From Brucella tritici (lineage in GTDB: Bacteria; Pseudomonadota; Alphaproteobacteria; Rhizobiales; Rhizobiaceae): 62,982 nt of DNA. The translations under genes and the position numbers were made by a program. The DNA lies in contig NZ_WBWA01000029.1 of NCBI RefSeq assembly GCF_008932295.1, positions 1 through 62,982 of the forward strand, in the 5' to 3' direction. A model generated the notes under the pieces. It ran no database searches and was not told the origin of the DNA. It was given only the letters and a program-made list of their open reading frames with translations. Below are positions 52,793 to 61,194 of this stretch, in pieces; position 1 is the first letter of the stretch, and each line of letters starts with the position of its first letter.

Positions 52793-53920
52793 TCATTGAT
52801 CAGTGGGCTCCAACTGAGCGGTCGCAGCATGAAAAACATAAGTACCCGGTCCAGCATATTTCGTGGCTGATTGATCGTCTAATTGACTGTGAAACTTCGA
52901 ATAGAGTGACACCATCGCGGTGAACCGAGAATGCCGAAAACTATCAGAAGCGCTGAGTTCGGAAATATCAATAACCCGCGCCCCATATCGCATAGCCACC
53001 GTCTTGACCCATGGATTATAAACGTCTTCTGCCCCTACTCGTTGACCACCGGATATAATCCGGGACATTGCCAGCGCTTCATCGTCACCAGATACTAGTA
53101 GGTTCAGTGGGTGCGCAAGTCGCCCGATCGTATTTAGTTGACGGATCATATCATTAGTATCGATATCTGGGGCGGCTAGTACTATATTTTCCAAACGCCT
53201 AGCCACTTGAAGTCGAGAGGTTCGGCTCAACCCGGATAGGGCTTCCATCGCAAGCAACGCTCCCATGCTATGTGCAAGGAGGCCGACCTTGATCTTTCCT
53301 CCCTGAACGAGGATTTCAATTGTCTCGGCAAGACCGGCGGTCGAAGCTAGCGCAGCGCGCCTGTCCATGTTGTAGCTAAGCGCGTTACCCTGGGACGGCC
53401 AGGCAAATAACACTGCGGTCTGGCCATCATGGGAATCTGCTGTAAGTTGTGCGAGCCGATAGACCGATTCCTGATAAGTGTTATTATATCCATGTACAAA
53501 TAGTCGGACAGAAGGGATACGATTGGCAGAAACTATAGCCGAATAAAACTCGTCTGCAGTGAGGCTCCGGGATGTGAGTGTAACAAATTCCTTGGCCGGA
53601 TCTGGTGGTGCACTGGGCCACTCAACCAAGTTTGCTTTGTGAGTAGGTGGGATTGATATTACATGCTTTACAAATCTCAGGTGCGGTGAGTAACCACTCG
53701 TAAACGTAGTCCCGGAATTATCCGCTGGGGCCCTGACAGTAGAAACATACACTGTCACGCGTTTGCAGGCAGTTCGAGAAAACGACAAACTCGCGGCGCT
53801 TCGCTCTAGCTTGTAGTTACACGCAACAAGCCCGAATAACAGGAAGGCCATCACCAATGCCGAGATTGGTATGCTACCCTGTTTGTTATGAAGTGCCGCG
53901 CGCAGCAGCAACAAGACCAC
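52793..53920 (-). CDS. DUF900-type alpha/beta hydrolase
   Basis: 375 residues with a hydrophobic N-terminal segment (IPISALVMAFLLFGLVACNY) that ends in a lipobox-like LVAC, so it may be a lipoprotein. The fold is given by VRLFVHGYNNTYQESVYRLAQL, AVLFAWPSQGNALSYNMDR, and GLLAHSMGALLAMEAL (nucleophile Ser in AHSMG, a variant of GHSMG). LLVSGDDEALAMSR carries an acidic residue. DUF900 proteins are predicted serine hydrolases in the envelope. Substrate unknown. Confidence 0.75.
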   Translation of the reverse strand: MVLLLLRAALHNKQGSIPISALVMAFLLFGLVACNYKLERSAASLSFSRTACKRVTVYVSTVRAPADNSGTTFTSGYSPHLRFVKHVISIPPTHKANLVEWPSAPPDPAKEFVTLTSRSLTADEFYSAIVSANRIPSVRLFVHGYNNTYQESVYRLAQLTADSHDGQTAVLFAWPSQGNALSYNMDRRAALASTAGLAETIEILVQGGKIKVGLLAHSMGALLAMEALSGLSRTSRLQVARRLENIVLAAPDIDTNDMIRQLNTIGRLAHPLNLLVSGDDEALAMSRIISGGQRVGAEDVYNPWVKTVAMRYGARVIDISELSASDSFRHSRFTAMVSLYSKFHSQLDDQSATKYAGPGTYVFHAATAQLEPTDQ

Positions 53921-54048
53921 GTTTCGGTCCTCCTATCGATTTTGTTTTGAGAAACAAATTAGAGAGATAATTTTCGCACTATTGGCTATGGGGGACTATC
54001 TTCTAAACGGAGAAAATATCCTATGCTAAGTGGTAGGAAGCACTAAAC

Positions 54049-54349
54049 GGTGTCGTCACGTTAACTGTGGCTGCAGTCGCCTGCCTGACGGGGTGGGATT
54101 AAATTTTGGCGATTTCGAAAACGGGATCGAACCATGCAAGGTCATTGGTCACCTGGAGCGTTGCAACGGTTCGTCTCCATGAACTCAGCGGCCCGCAATG
54201 GTTTTTCTGTTCCATCTCGTCGCCGCGCCACACAAACAATTCGCTACCATCGCCTCGATGCATTCGACACTTGGAAAACTGCGACCGCTATCGCGTGAAA
54301 AACCCAAACTCAGATAATCTCTCGAAAGCACAAAGTTAAAATGACAACC
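54049..54349 (+). mobile_element. Short IS remnant (about 300 bp)
   Basis: Ends GGTGTCGTCACGTTAACTGTG (54049) and, on the other strand, GGTTGTCATTTTAACTTTGTG (from 54349) resemble each other. Inside, a short frame TIRYHRLDAFDTWKTATAIA matches TIRYHRLEAFDAWKIAACFA at the right end of the window on the other strand. Remnant of an unclassified IS family. Confidence 0.5.
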
Positions 54350-54402
54350 TCGTCACATGTCCTCTGGGCAGGTCAGCGGCATATGGGTTCGATAGAATGC
54401 TT

Positions 54403-54855
54403 TCAGACTTTACGCGGGGGCGAGCCTTCGAGAGTGGCGATCAATTTGCCGATGCGCCGTTTCCTAACATCCGCGCTCTTGGCTTCCTCAATCGTTCTGA
54501 CGTGTTTTTGTCGAAGCCCAAACGGCAGACGGTCGAAAGACGCTCTGGCTTGCGGACAATCATTGAGCGCGTCCGCTAGGTCGGCGGGCTCCGCAACTTC
54601 TCGCGGCGCCTCGTCCAGTTCGACATCGATTTCGACGATATCGCCTTCGCTGATCCTGGCGGCAGCGCGATTGGCGGCACTGATCCCTATAAGCCTCTGC
54701 CCGCGCATTGCCGCCACCCTGCTGCGCCAGGTGTGCCCATTGATCGTGATCGTCACGGGTGGGCGGCCCGCAGGCCCGAGCACCTGCATAACGTTGTCAG
54801 GCACCTCGACGCCTGTCGCATTGCCGGAAGGAATGATTTGTGCCCGGAATTTCAT
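54403..54855 (-). CDS. DUF1905/YdeI-OmpD-associated protein
   Basis: 150 residues from MKFRAQIIPSGNATGVEVPD. The first 90 residues are DUF1905 (VMQVLGPAGRPPVTITINGHTWRSRVAAMRGQRLIGISAANRAAARISEGDIVEIDVELDEAP in pieces). The rest, LADALNDCPQARASFDRLPFGLRQKHVRTIEEAKSADVRKRRIGKLIATL in pieces, is a YdeI-like domain. Both parts are common fused modules of unknown activity, sometimes linked to oxidative or cell-envelope stress. GGAGGTGATC precedes the ATG. Confidence 0.8.
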   Translation of the reverse strand: MKFRAQIIPSGNATGVEVPDNVMQVLGPAGRPPVTITINGHTWRSRVAAMRGQRLIGISAANRAAARISEGDIVEIDVELDEAPREVAEPADLADALNDCPQARASFDRLPFGLRQKHVRTIEEAKSADVRKRRIGKLIATLEGSPPRKV

Positions 54856-54983
54856 CTGACGATCACCTCCAACGTTAATCCAATCGTAACAGTACTCCGT
54901 CGAACGAGGCAAGGAAATGCGGCCATCCATGTTGCGGCGCAGCTTGTCAGCCGCAGTCCAAAGAGGGGTGTTGTCATGTCTGG

Positions 54984-55361
54984 ATGGCGCCCGACGGACA
55001 GTTCGCAGATGAAGTCTTGCAACTTACGGATGGGGTGGGTGTCAACGTCGTCTACGACGGATCGGGACCGAAGACTTTCCACGACTCCCTGGCCTCACTC
55101 CGTCGTTCCGGTACTTTTTGCTGGTACGGACCGGTGCTGGGCGGGCAAGGTCCGCTCGATCTTATTAGCCTGCCGAAAAGCATCAAGATCGGCTACGCCA
55201 CCTTCTTCGATCACATCCCCACCACCGACCTCGAACGTGAAATGGCAAAACGTGCAGGCAGCAATGTGACCGAGATCGAAGCAAGTCACGCGGTGTTTGC
55301 TTCCCAGCCCGAGAAAGTTGCGGAAGTAATCGCAAAAGCTGCGAGACAAATCGGGAAGTAG
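54984..55361 (+). pseudogene. Chimeric ORF: quinone-oxidoreductase fragment fused to hydrolase C-terminus
   Basis: The first 80 codons (FADEVLQLTDGVGVNVVYDG, SGPKTFHDSLASLRRSGTFC, WYGPVLGGQGPLDLISLPKS) match the C-terminal cofactor region of MDR-type quinone oxidoreductases. The last 40 (MAKRAGSNVTEIEASHAVFA, then SQPEKVAEVIAKAA) match the end of alpha/beta hydrolases like the one at 34745 (MAKRAG...SHVVMISHPEEVAALIEEAA). The junction is near 55236. Both parents lack the rest, so it is a recombination relic. Confidence 0.65.
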
Positions 55362-55375
55362 CCGATCGGGATAGA

Positions 55376-55415
55376 GAAAGCACGTTGCCTCTGCTTAACA
55401 ACGCAATGTGCTTTC
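55376..55415. terminator. Stem-loop between convergent genes
   Basis: GAAAGCAC and GTGCTTTC arms (55376-55383 and 55408-55415) lie between the chimeric ORF and the mechanosensitive-channel gene. Probably a bidirectional terminator; no long T-run. Confidence 0.5.
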
Positions 55416-55431
55416 GATATTTCCGTAACAC

Positions 55432-56919
55432 TTAATGGGTGAAGATAGTACGAATTGCCTTCAATACTGAGTGTGGATTACGGTCACCATGTATCTCCAT
55501 CCCCGTAGAATGCCTGTTCAAATCAACCTGCCTTGAAAGTTTAGTCGCAATCTCTCGCGCCAGAGACGGCTTCTCCTTGAATAACTTTGAGAGATCATCC
55601 TTGTTGACCTCGAAGACCGTCGCAGGCGTCAAGGCGTTCAGCCCAAACTCTGTCCGCGCTTTATCGCCCAACCCCGTATGACTGAAGAAGTCGCCCGGCG
55701 ATAATCTCCATTGTTCTTCATCGTTTCGCGACATCGCAACAACGCCCGCACACATTATCATGATCGATGAAAACTCTTGTCCCTCCTGGACAATGGCATC
55801 GCCCTGTTGATAGACCTTGAATTCCCCAGCCTGGATCAGATTTTCTCTTTCCATCTCCGAGAGCTCTGCAAAGATCGGGGTTTCCGTGATCATTGTACGC
55901 AGCCGGGTATCGATCGTTTCGTCGTTTTCCACACCGGATGAGCCATCGTCGACTATGATTTGCGAAGACGCCGGAGCTAATACCAGCCCAGCCGCTTCGC
56001 AATGACGCATGATCAGATCAATTACTTCGTTGCGTGCCTTGATCATGTTCGAAGGGTTTTTGACTCTGAAGTAGAGATCGACATCCAATGCCGTCGCGTC
56101 TAGGCCTTTGAGAGCCACGACCGGCAGAGGGTCTTTGATGATGGAATTACAACCACACAGAGCTGTATTCAAAACATTCTCAATTGCAGAAGGAACCCGT
56201 GTGGGCTTGATCCTTAAATTCATCTGAAGAAGATGCGTTTCATTTGGTCGGCTGAGGTTGGTCAGGCAAAGTTTTGCCAGTGCGCTGTTGGGTAAGACGA
56301 AAACATTGTTGGCGACGGTTAGTATTTGCGTCGAACGCCAAGTACTTGCGATAACTCGCCCCTCAACTCCATCGCTGAGACGAATCCAGTCGCCAAGCGT
56401 GAAAGCACGTCCCAGCGTAAGTGCTATACCAGAAAAGACGTCGCCAAGCGTGCTCTGGAGGGCAAGCCCAAATGCTATGGCTATAACACCGGATGTAGCT
56501 ACCAAAGTCCCAACTGGAACCCCAAACACAAATGCAAGAGCGGACAAACTTGCGAATGTATAGACGGCGCCCACGACTATGTCCTGGAGGAGCCGTGCTT
56601 CACGTGGCCGGCCCTCGAGGACAAGGAAAATGCGTACAAATCCGATCACTGCCCATGACAAATGAAGCCACCAAAGAAGTTTTGCGAAGGCAATCAGTAT
56701 CGTGCTCGCATTATCAATGCCCCCGGCATCGGAGCGACCTAACGGGATGTCTCCGAATATGATGACTGACGTCATGGCAGCGAAGAATGCAATCTGCACA
56801 ATCAAACGCAGATTTGAGCGCTTCGGGCCAATCAACTTCCAGACGATCATTCCGACAATGCCTATGACTGCCAGCCATATCATTGGTGCGATTGTGAGCT
56901 CACCCGAGTTAATGGGCAT
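55432..56919 (-). CDS. MscS-type channel with cyclic-nucleotide-binding domain
   Basis: 495 residues from the ATG of MPINSGELTIAPM. The N-terminal four or five membrane helices are followed by the MscS pore/beta domain: GVIAIAFGLALQSTLGDVFSGIALTL and LGDWIRLSDGVEGRVIASTWRSTQI. The C-terminal cyclic-nucleotide-binding domain reads FKVYQQGDAIVQEGQEFSSI and LSPGDFFSHTGL. MscS-CNB proteins occur in alphaproteobacteria; gating by cAMP/cGMP is possible. It is an inner-membrane protein releasing solutes at osmotic downshift. Confidence 0.85.
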   Translation of the reverse strand: MPINSGELTIAPMIWLAVIGIVGMIVWKLIGPKRSNLRLIVQIAFFAAMTSVIIFGDIPLGRSDAGGIDNASTILIAFAKLLWWLHLSWAVIGFVRIFLVLEGRPREARLLQDIVVGAVYTFASLSALAFVFGVPVGTLVATSGVIAIAFGLALQSTLGDVFSGIALTLGRAFTLGDWIRLSDGVEGRVIASTWRSTQILTVANNVFVLPNSALAKLCLTNLSRPNETHLLQMNLRIKPTRVPSAIENVLNTALCGCNSIIKDPLPVVALKGLDATALDVDLYFRVKNPSNMIKARNEVIDLIMRHCEAAGLVLAPASSQIIVDDGSSGVENDETIDTRLRTMITETPIFAELSEMERENLIQAGEFKVYQQGDAIVQEGQEFSSIMIMCAGVVAMSRNDEEQWRLSPGDFFSHTGLGDKARTEFGLNALTPATVFEVNKDDLSKLFKEKPSLAREIATKLSRQVDLNRHSTGMEIHGDRNPHSVLKAIRTIFTH

Positions 56920-57010
56920 CTTTGTGATATCCTGTGAGTTCGGCAGCAAAAGTCGAGGTCATCTTCGTTCGGCGGTCCAGATTGGAGCAGGAACACTTGG
57001 AGCGTTACTG

Positions 57011-57388
57011 TCAGTAGCCAATACCGGCAAGAAGCCGTGCCGGCCCTGTCTTGCTTGCATTTCCGTTCACTGCATGGTGATCCCCCGGAAACTCGTAAAA
57101 ATTATCTCCGGCGTGGTATTCGATTACAGGACCACTAATAACTTGGTTTGTGATCGCTCCTTCCAGTACGGTCGCATAGATAAACGCCGATTTTGCATGA
57201 GTGTGAGCAGGAGAACTGCCTCCTGGTAGATACTCAACGAGCACACCCTTGCTGCTCTTGCCGGGGACGTTTGGAAGTGGCCGATCGTATACGACTGTTA
57301 CCTTGTCGTCCTCACTGTCATGTGCGAACGCCGCAGCAGTGGAAGCAAATATAAAAGCTGCCGCACATGAAAGAACCTTGATCGTCAT
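57011..57388 (-). CDS. Secreted cupin-domain protein, C-terminally truncated
   Basis: 125 residues from MTIKVLSCAAAFIFASTAAA (signal peptide). It is a close paralogue of the cupin at 34209: VTVVYDRPLPNVPGKSSKGV, PGGSSPAHTHAKSAFIYATV, HAGDNFYEFPGDHHAVNGNA. The metal His are kept, but it ends in LLAGIGY instead of the VDTDETNLTTND-type tail, about ten residues short. GGAG lies five bases before the ATG. Probably still folds; periplasmic. It is divergent from the broken redoxin gene. Confidence 0.72.
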   Translation of the reverse strand: MTIKVLSCAAAFIFASTAAAFAHDSEDDKVTVVYDRPLPNVPGKSSKGVLVEYLPGGSSPAHTHAKSAFIYATVLEGAITNQVISGPVIEYHAGDNFYEFPGDHHAVNGNASKTGPARLLAGIGY

Positions 57389-57498
57389 AAATCTCCTGAG
57401 CTGATGGTTGCTATTCATACGATGCGGTGGGAGCAGCGGCCAATCAGACTCAGGAATCGGTGCTCTAGTCCCAAGGTACAGGTAGGATACAGGGTTGC

Positions 57499-57849
57499 GT
57501 GGAAACCGGTAGCGTGGGTTTGCTGGCCCCTCAACTGAAAAATGTCCGGTGGATCGATGAAAACGGTGAAGGCCGCAGTCCTCTGACACTGGGTGAACTG
57601 GGACACGGCATCAGGATTTTATATTTTTTCCAGGATTGGTGTCCGGGCTGTCATGCCCATGGCTTTCCAACATTTGTGAAACTTGTCGATAGACTCCACG
57701 ATAAAGGCGTTGGCTTCACAGCGATACAAACTGTACTTGAAGGCTCGGATGTCAATACATTCGATCGCCTGCGAGCAAACCAGCTACGGTACAGATTGCG
57801 GGTTCCTTTTGGATATGCCGGTGCGGTTTCATCAGATACCGTTCCTAAC
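57499..57849 (+). pseudogene. Redoxin (thioredoxin-fold) gene cut by IS6-B
   Basis: Starts at GTG: ETGSVGLLAPQLKNVRWIDE, then LYFFQDWCPGCHAHGFPTFV (WCPGC active site), VGFTAIQTVLEGSDVNTFDR. About 117 codons remain before the IS end at 57850. TlpA/redoxin-like thiol-disulphide protein. The C-terminal third, with the cis-Pro loop, is lost, so it is likely inactive. Confidence 0.7.
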
Positions 57850-57902
57850 GGTGGCGTCGCCTTAATCTGGGACCGGACGCACTTCTCTCCGCAGACCGTC
57901 TT

Positions 57903-58720
57903 TCATGCGCTGATAGAGATGGCGATGTTGAGCCATGTTGCGATAGCGTGGGAGCGAAGTTTTCGATGATCTTCGGCGGAGAGATGTTTGCGGTGAAGAA
58001 GGAAGAGATTGGCGATCTGGCCATGGGCTGAGACGAAACGCTGGCATTGCCGGGCCGACTTGAACCGCATCATCCGCCGTTCCCGTCGTCGCACGGGAAG
58101 ATGTGAATTCTCGGCGCGGTTGTTGAGGCCCTTGTGTGATCGATGCTCGACCCCCGGCGTCAATTCCGCCTTGGCTGCAGAGTAGGACCGCAACTTATCG
58201 GTGATCATGACCCGTGGAGAGATGCCCTGGCCTTTGAGGAGCTTGCGCATCAGCCGCAGGGCTGCACACTTGTTTCTCCGGTTTTGCAACAGGGCATCGA
58301 GGATGTAGCCATTGGCATCAACGGCGCGCCAGAGCCAGTATTTCTTTCCCTTGATCGTCACCACCATTTCATCAAGCTGCCATTTGTCAGCAAAGTGGCC
58401 GCGCGAGCGCCGACGGAGTTGGTGGGCCAATTTGAGACCAAACTTTGCAGCCCATTCCGAGACGGTCTGGAACGAAACCTCAATACCGCGCTCGGCAAGT
58501 AGAGCATTTCCAGCAAAAGTCCGAAGCGATTTTGCGTCGGATAATGCTTAAAAAACAAAGAGGTAGAACTGTTCCAATGACTCCGTATCAACTGGAACCG
58601 CTCTAGATCTTCGACGTCGCGAAAGCTGAGTGGAAACCGATAATAGAGCCATACCGCATGGGTGATAATCTCGGCGGGAAAGCGGTGACGTCGAAAATGA
58701 GCGGGATGGGGTTCGGTCAT
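57903..58720 (-). pseudogene. IS6-B transposase, disrupted
   Basis: The N-terminal part (MTEPHPAHFRRHRFPAEIIT, then WLYYRFPLSFRDVEDL) and the rest (LAERGIEVSFQTVSEWAAKF, WQLDEMVVTIKGKKYWLWRA, VMITDKLRSYSAAKAE, NRAENSHLPVRRRERRMMRF) are in different frames, separated by the MITE at 58502-58603. The three DDE residues are still encoded. Without the 102-bp insert plus one TA the frame is restored exactly (DVEDL-LAERG). Confidence 0.82.
58502..58603 (+). repeat. 102-bp MITE-like palindromic repeat with TA duplication
   Basis: Terminal inverted repeats GAGCATTTCCAG and, on the other strand, GAGCGGTTCCAG (10 of 12 match). TA at 58500-58501 and 58604-58605 is the duplicated target. It resembles the roughly 103-bp palindromic Bru-RS repeats described in Brucella, from memory. 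It has no ORF of its own. Confidence 0.7.
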
Positions 58721-58771
58721 ACCCATCGAATAGCAAATCAATCCGGACTATTCCGTTAACACGACGCTACC

Positions 58772-58899
58772 CCAAAACCGCTGGCGGGATCACGCTTGCC
58801 GGCATCGAACTCATTCACATGATGCGCAAGCAGCGGAGCGTCTTTACAGCAGAAAATGGGCAGTCACTCAAACCGCATTTCGTAGCACTCACGGCATAA
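58772..58899 (+). pseudogene. IS6-family transposase C-terminal fragment (IS6-C)
   Basis: Translation TAGGITLAGIELIHMMRKQRSVF, then TAENGQSLKPHFVALTA and a stop. It matches the C-terminus of IS6 transposases (compare ATIAGIEVAHMIRKKQFANDN in IS6-A). It begins exactly at the IS6-B right end, so IS6-B joined another copy's tail. About 42 codons. Confidence 0.65.
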
Positions 58900-59200
58900 T
58901 TGTATCTAGAGTAATGGCGCGCTTCGTCCACAGCAAATTCTTGCAACCGATCCCGCTCGGCCCTTATCTTCTTCAGATCACGTAGACTTAGAGCGTCAGT
59001 TAAGATTCTTAGCTCCGCTCAAAGTTCACCGAACCACGTCTCCAAAACGCGTTGAAAAGAAATGAACTGCTGAAGGGATGCTTCGGCACCGAAGCTATCG
59101 CTTTCACCCGATAGTCCGGGAAACCAATGAAAATATGCAATTCCGTTTTCTAATGGGTGCCAGCCATGCTGCAGCGCCTCAGATTGTACTGAGTTCAGGG
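58900..59200. other. Intergenic, no gene supported
   Basis: 300 bases between the IS debris and the NmrA-like gene. Nothing recognisable. Confidence 0.35.
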
Positions 59201-60085
59201 CTACCCTGGTGGAATGAGTGGCCGCAGAGCGTCCACAAGCTGTGTCGTGCCTCGACGTATCTCGCTGGCATTCGCCTCCACATCAATCAGTCCGCCCTTA
59301 GTGTGGGCGTCGTAAACCTTGAACAGGAGTTCCGAGGCGCTCTCGCTCATGATCCTCTCAAGGCTCACTTTCCGTAGTGAGCGTGGCACGGCTTGCGCCT
59401 CAATGGGTATGCCCGAGAGCTGGCTTAATGCCTCCGCTACGTCAATCGGGCGGTACCGTCGCGGCCCCTCGGCATGAACGATACGCAGGTCGTTCCTCAT
59501 ACCCGGTTCCAACAAGAGACTGGCTGCAATTCGACCAAGATCGTGCGCTGAGATCATCGGCAGCGTTTTGTCGATAGGGTCGTGAAAGCTCGGCAGAATA
59601 CCGGATGCAATGGCAGTCGGCGCAAACCGTGCCCAGCCTTCCATATGTTCTGCTGATCGCAAGATTAGCTTCTGGCCTTCGGTCAGGCTGAGACGTGCTT
59701 CGAACATTCGAAACATGCTGGGCATGCCAATGTCGCTGGCGACATGAGCCCCGTAGTCGGAGATTGCCAGGACGCGCTTCGAGCGTGTCTGCTCAAGAGC
59801 CGCGACGAGGCTTTCGATCGCTCGCTGCATTTCTCGAACCGTGTCCTTCGTCTGCGACGACGGCGGAAGGATGACCTGAGTGGCATCTACATTAGCGATC
59901 GCCTCCGCGAGTGCTTCGGAATCCTGCAGGTCTGCCAAAGCGATCTCGCATCCAATATCGGCGAGCGGTTTCGCCTTTGCCGGATCGCGCAATATTGCTC
60001 TGACCGGGAAACCCGCCTTGCGCAAGGCCAAGGATGTTGAATAGCCAACCTTTCCGGCGGCACCAACGATTGCGAACATATTCAA
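59201..60085 (-). CDS. NmrA-like NAD(P)-binding oxidoreductase
   Basis: 294 residues. The Rossmann motif is IVGAAGKVGYSTSLAL (residues 6-21), followed by VRAILRDPAKAKPLADIGCEIALADLQD in pieces, typical of atypical SDRs of the NmrA/isoflavone-reductase group. It has no YxxxK; such proteins can be enzymes or redox-sensing regulators. It is the third gene of the ECF41-type operon behind two carboxymuconolactone-decarboxylase genes, 35 bp downstream of the second. The pairing with CMD proteins and a divergent SigJ-like factor is a known ECF41 neighbourhood. Confidence 0.82.
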   Translation of the reverse strand: MNMFAIVGAAGKVGYSTSLALRKAGFPVRAILRDPAKAKPLADIGCEIALADLQDSEALAEAIANVDATQVILPPSSQTKDTVREMQRAIESLVAALEQTRSKRVLAISDYGAHVASDIGMPSMFRMFEARLSLTEGQKLILRSAEHMEGWARFAPTAIASGILPSFHDPIDKTLPMISAHDLGRIAASLLLEPGMRNDLRIVHAEGPRRYRPIDVAEALSQLSGIPIEAQAVPRSLRKVSLERIMSESASELLFKVYDAHTKGGLIDVEANASEIRRGTTQLVDALRPLIPPG

Positions 60086-60120
60086 TTCCTCTGTTTGTCT
60101 ACATTCGACCGACTTGAAGG

Positions 60121-60561
60121 CTAAGCGACGGTGTTGGTAGACCTCTCCAACTTGGCTTGGGATTGGACGTGGTCAGCGAACACTTCCTTCGCAGCGAACA
60201 ATCCGTTGAGCGCTGCCGGGAAACCCGCGTAGACGGCCATCTGCATGATGACTTCGGTGATTTCGTCCTTCGCCAACCCAACATTCAGCCCCGCTTCGAT
60301 ATGCACCTTCAATTGCGGGGTTGCCGTTCCCATCGCTGTCAGTGCTGCGATGGTGGCTATTTCGCGAGAGCGCAGATCAAGGCCGGGACGGCTGTAAATG
60401 TCACCGAAAGGGAATTCAAACAGGTAACTGGCAAAATCAGGGGCAATGTCCGCCAGAGCGGCAATGACATTGTTCCCGGCCTCGCCGTCGATTTCTGCAA
60501 GCACCCGCTTGCCGCGTTCTAGCCGGCTTTCACCGCTGTTTGTGATTTGACGCGTCGTCAT
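60121..60561 (-). CDS. Carboxymuconolactone decarboxylase family protein
   Basis: 146 residues. CMD fold pattern: GNNVIAALADIAPDFASYLFEFPFGDIYSRPGLDLRSREIATIAALTAMGTATPQLKVHIEAGLNVGLAKDEITEVIMQMAVYAGFPAALNGLFAAKEVF in pieces. The CxxC redox pair of AhpD is absent, so it belongs to the true decarboxylase-like/YurZ group, where His and Glu residues carry activity. It sits between the broken AhpD-like gene and the NmrA-like gene on the minus strand. It is probably transcribed from the ECF41 promoter at 61167-61193. Confidence 0.83.
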   Translation of the reverse strand: MTTRQITNSGESRLERGKRVLAEIDGEAGNNVIAALADIAPDFASYLFEFPFGDIYSRPGLDLRSREIATIAALTAMGTATPQLKVHIEAGLNVGLAKDEITEVIMQMAVYAGFPAALNGLFAAKEVFADHVQSQAKLERSTNTVA

Positions 60562-60629
60562 CCTTCATCCTCTGTTTCAGCTTAAGAATATCCGCTCTCC
60601 CATGAGAGAGTGGAATTGCGTGCTCAGTT

Positions 60630-61081
60630 TCAGAATGTGCCGGCTTCCTGGCGGATCGCGGCGTTCAGGCGGTTCCAGACATTAATAGTGCCGATAGTCA
60701 GAAGAAGTGCTGACAACGCCTTTTCATCATAGTGACGCGGGCCTCGGCCCAGATTTCGTCAGACACCGGATCGCCCTTGTCGGCGACGCGGGTCAGAGCT
60801 TCGGTCAGATCGAGGGCCGCGCGTTCTGCGTCTGTGAACCAGGGGGTATCCCGCCAGGCCGCAACCGCGAAGAGGCGGTCATCGCTCTGACCGAGCTTCT
60901 TTAGATCACGCGCATGCATGTGAACGCAGACACTGCAGCCATTGATCTGGCTCGCCCGCAGATGAACGAGCTCGCGGGTTACTTCCGACAAGCCCTCCTG
61001 ATGGGTTGCTTTGCCAAGCGCGAGCATTGCCTGCATAGCTTCGGGCAGGACAAGAACGGGATGTTTCATACGAACTTTCAT
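60630..61081 (-). pseudogene. AhpD-like carboxymuconolactone decarboxylase, frameshifted
   Basis: Start at the ATG of MKVRMKHPVLVLPEAMQAML, with GAGGAGA upstream. LRASQINGCSVCVHMHARDL holds the CxxC pair, then LFAVAAWRDTPWFTDAERAALDLTEALTRV. After IWAEAR the frame ends early in VTMMKRRCQHFF, while the +1 frame continues as HYDEKALSALLLTIGTINVWNRLNAAIRQE to a TGA at 60630. A single-base indel near 60737 explains it, or a sequencing error. First gene after the ECF41 promoter. Confidence 0.78.
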
Positions 61082-61166
61082 GGTAGTTCTCCTCATAGGT
61101 TCAGTATCTTGACGCTAGTGCGAAACCTGCTTGTCGTATCGGCCAGATTTCGTTCGTCATGGCATT

Positions 61167-61193
61167 GACGAATGGGACAAGGAAAATGTGACA
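61167..61193 (-). promoter_or_regulatory. ECF41-type promoter (perfect)
   Basis: On the minus strand TGTCACA (61193-61187), exactly 16 bases, then CGTC (61170-61167). This is the described ECF41 sigma-factor consensus TGTCACA-N16-CGTC. It lies 86 bases upstream of the carboxymuconolactone decarboxylase start at 61081, and its -35 abuts the sigma gene's ATG at 61195. Confidence 0.8.
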
Positions 61194-61194
61194 G

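Larger units (their letters stand above)
57850..58771 (-). mobile_element. IS6-family element (IS6-B), interrupted by MITE
   Basis: Inverted repeats GGTGGCGTCGCCTTAA (57850) and, on the other strand, GGTAGCGTCGTGTTAA (from 58771), matching 13 of 16. The flanking octamers TTCCTAAC and CCAAAACC differ. It contains a transposase split by the 102-bp MITE. Confidence 0.72.
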
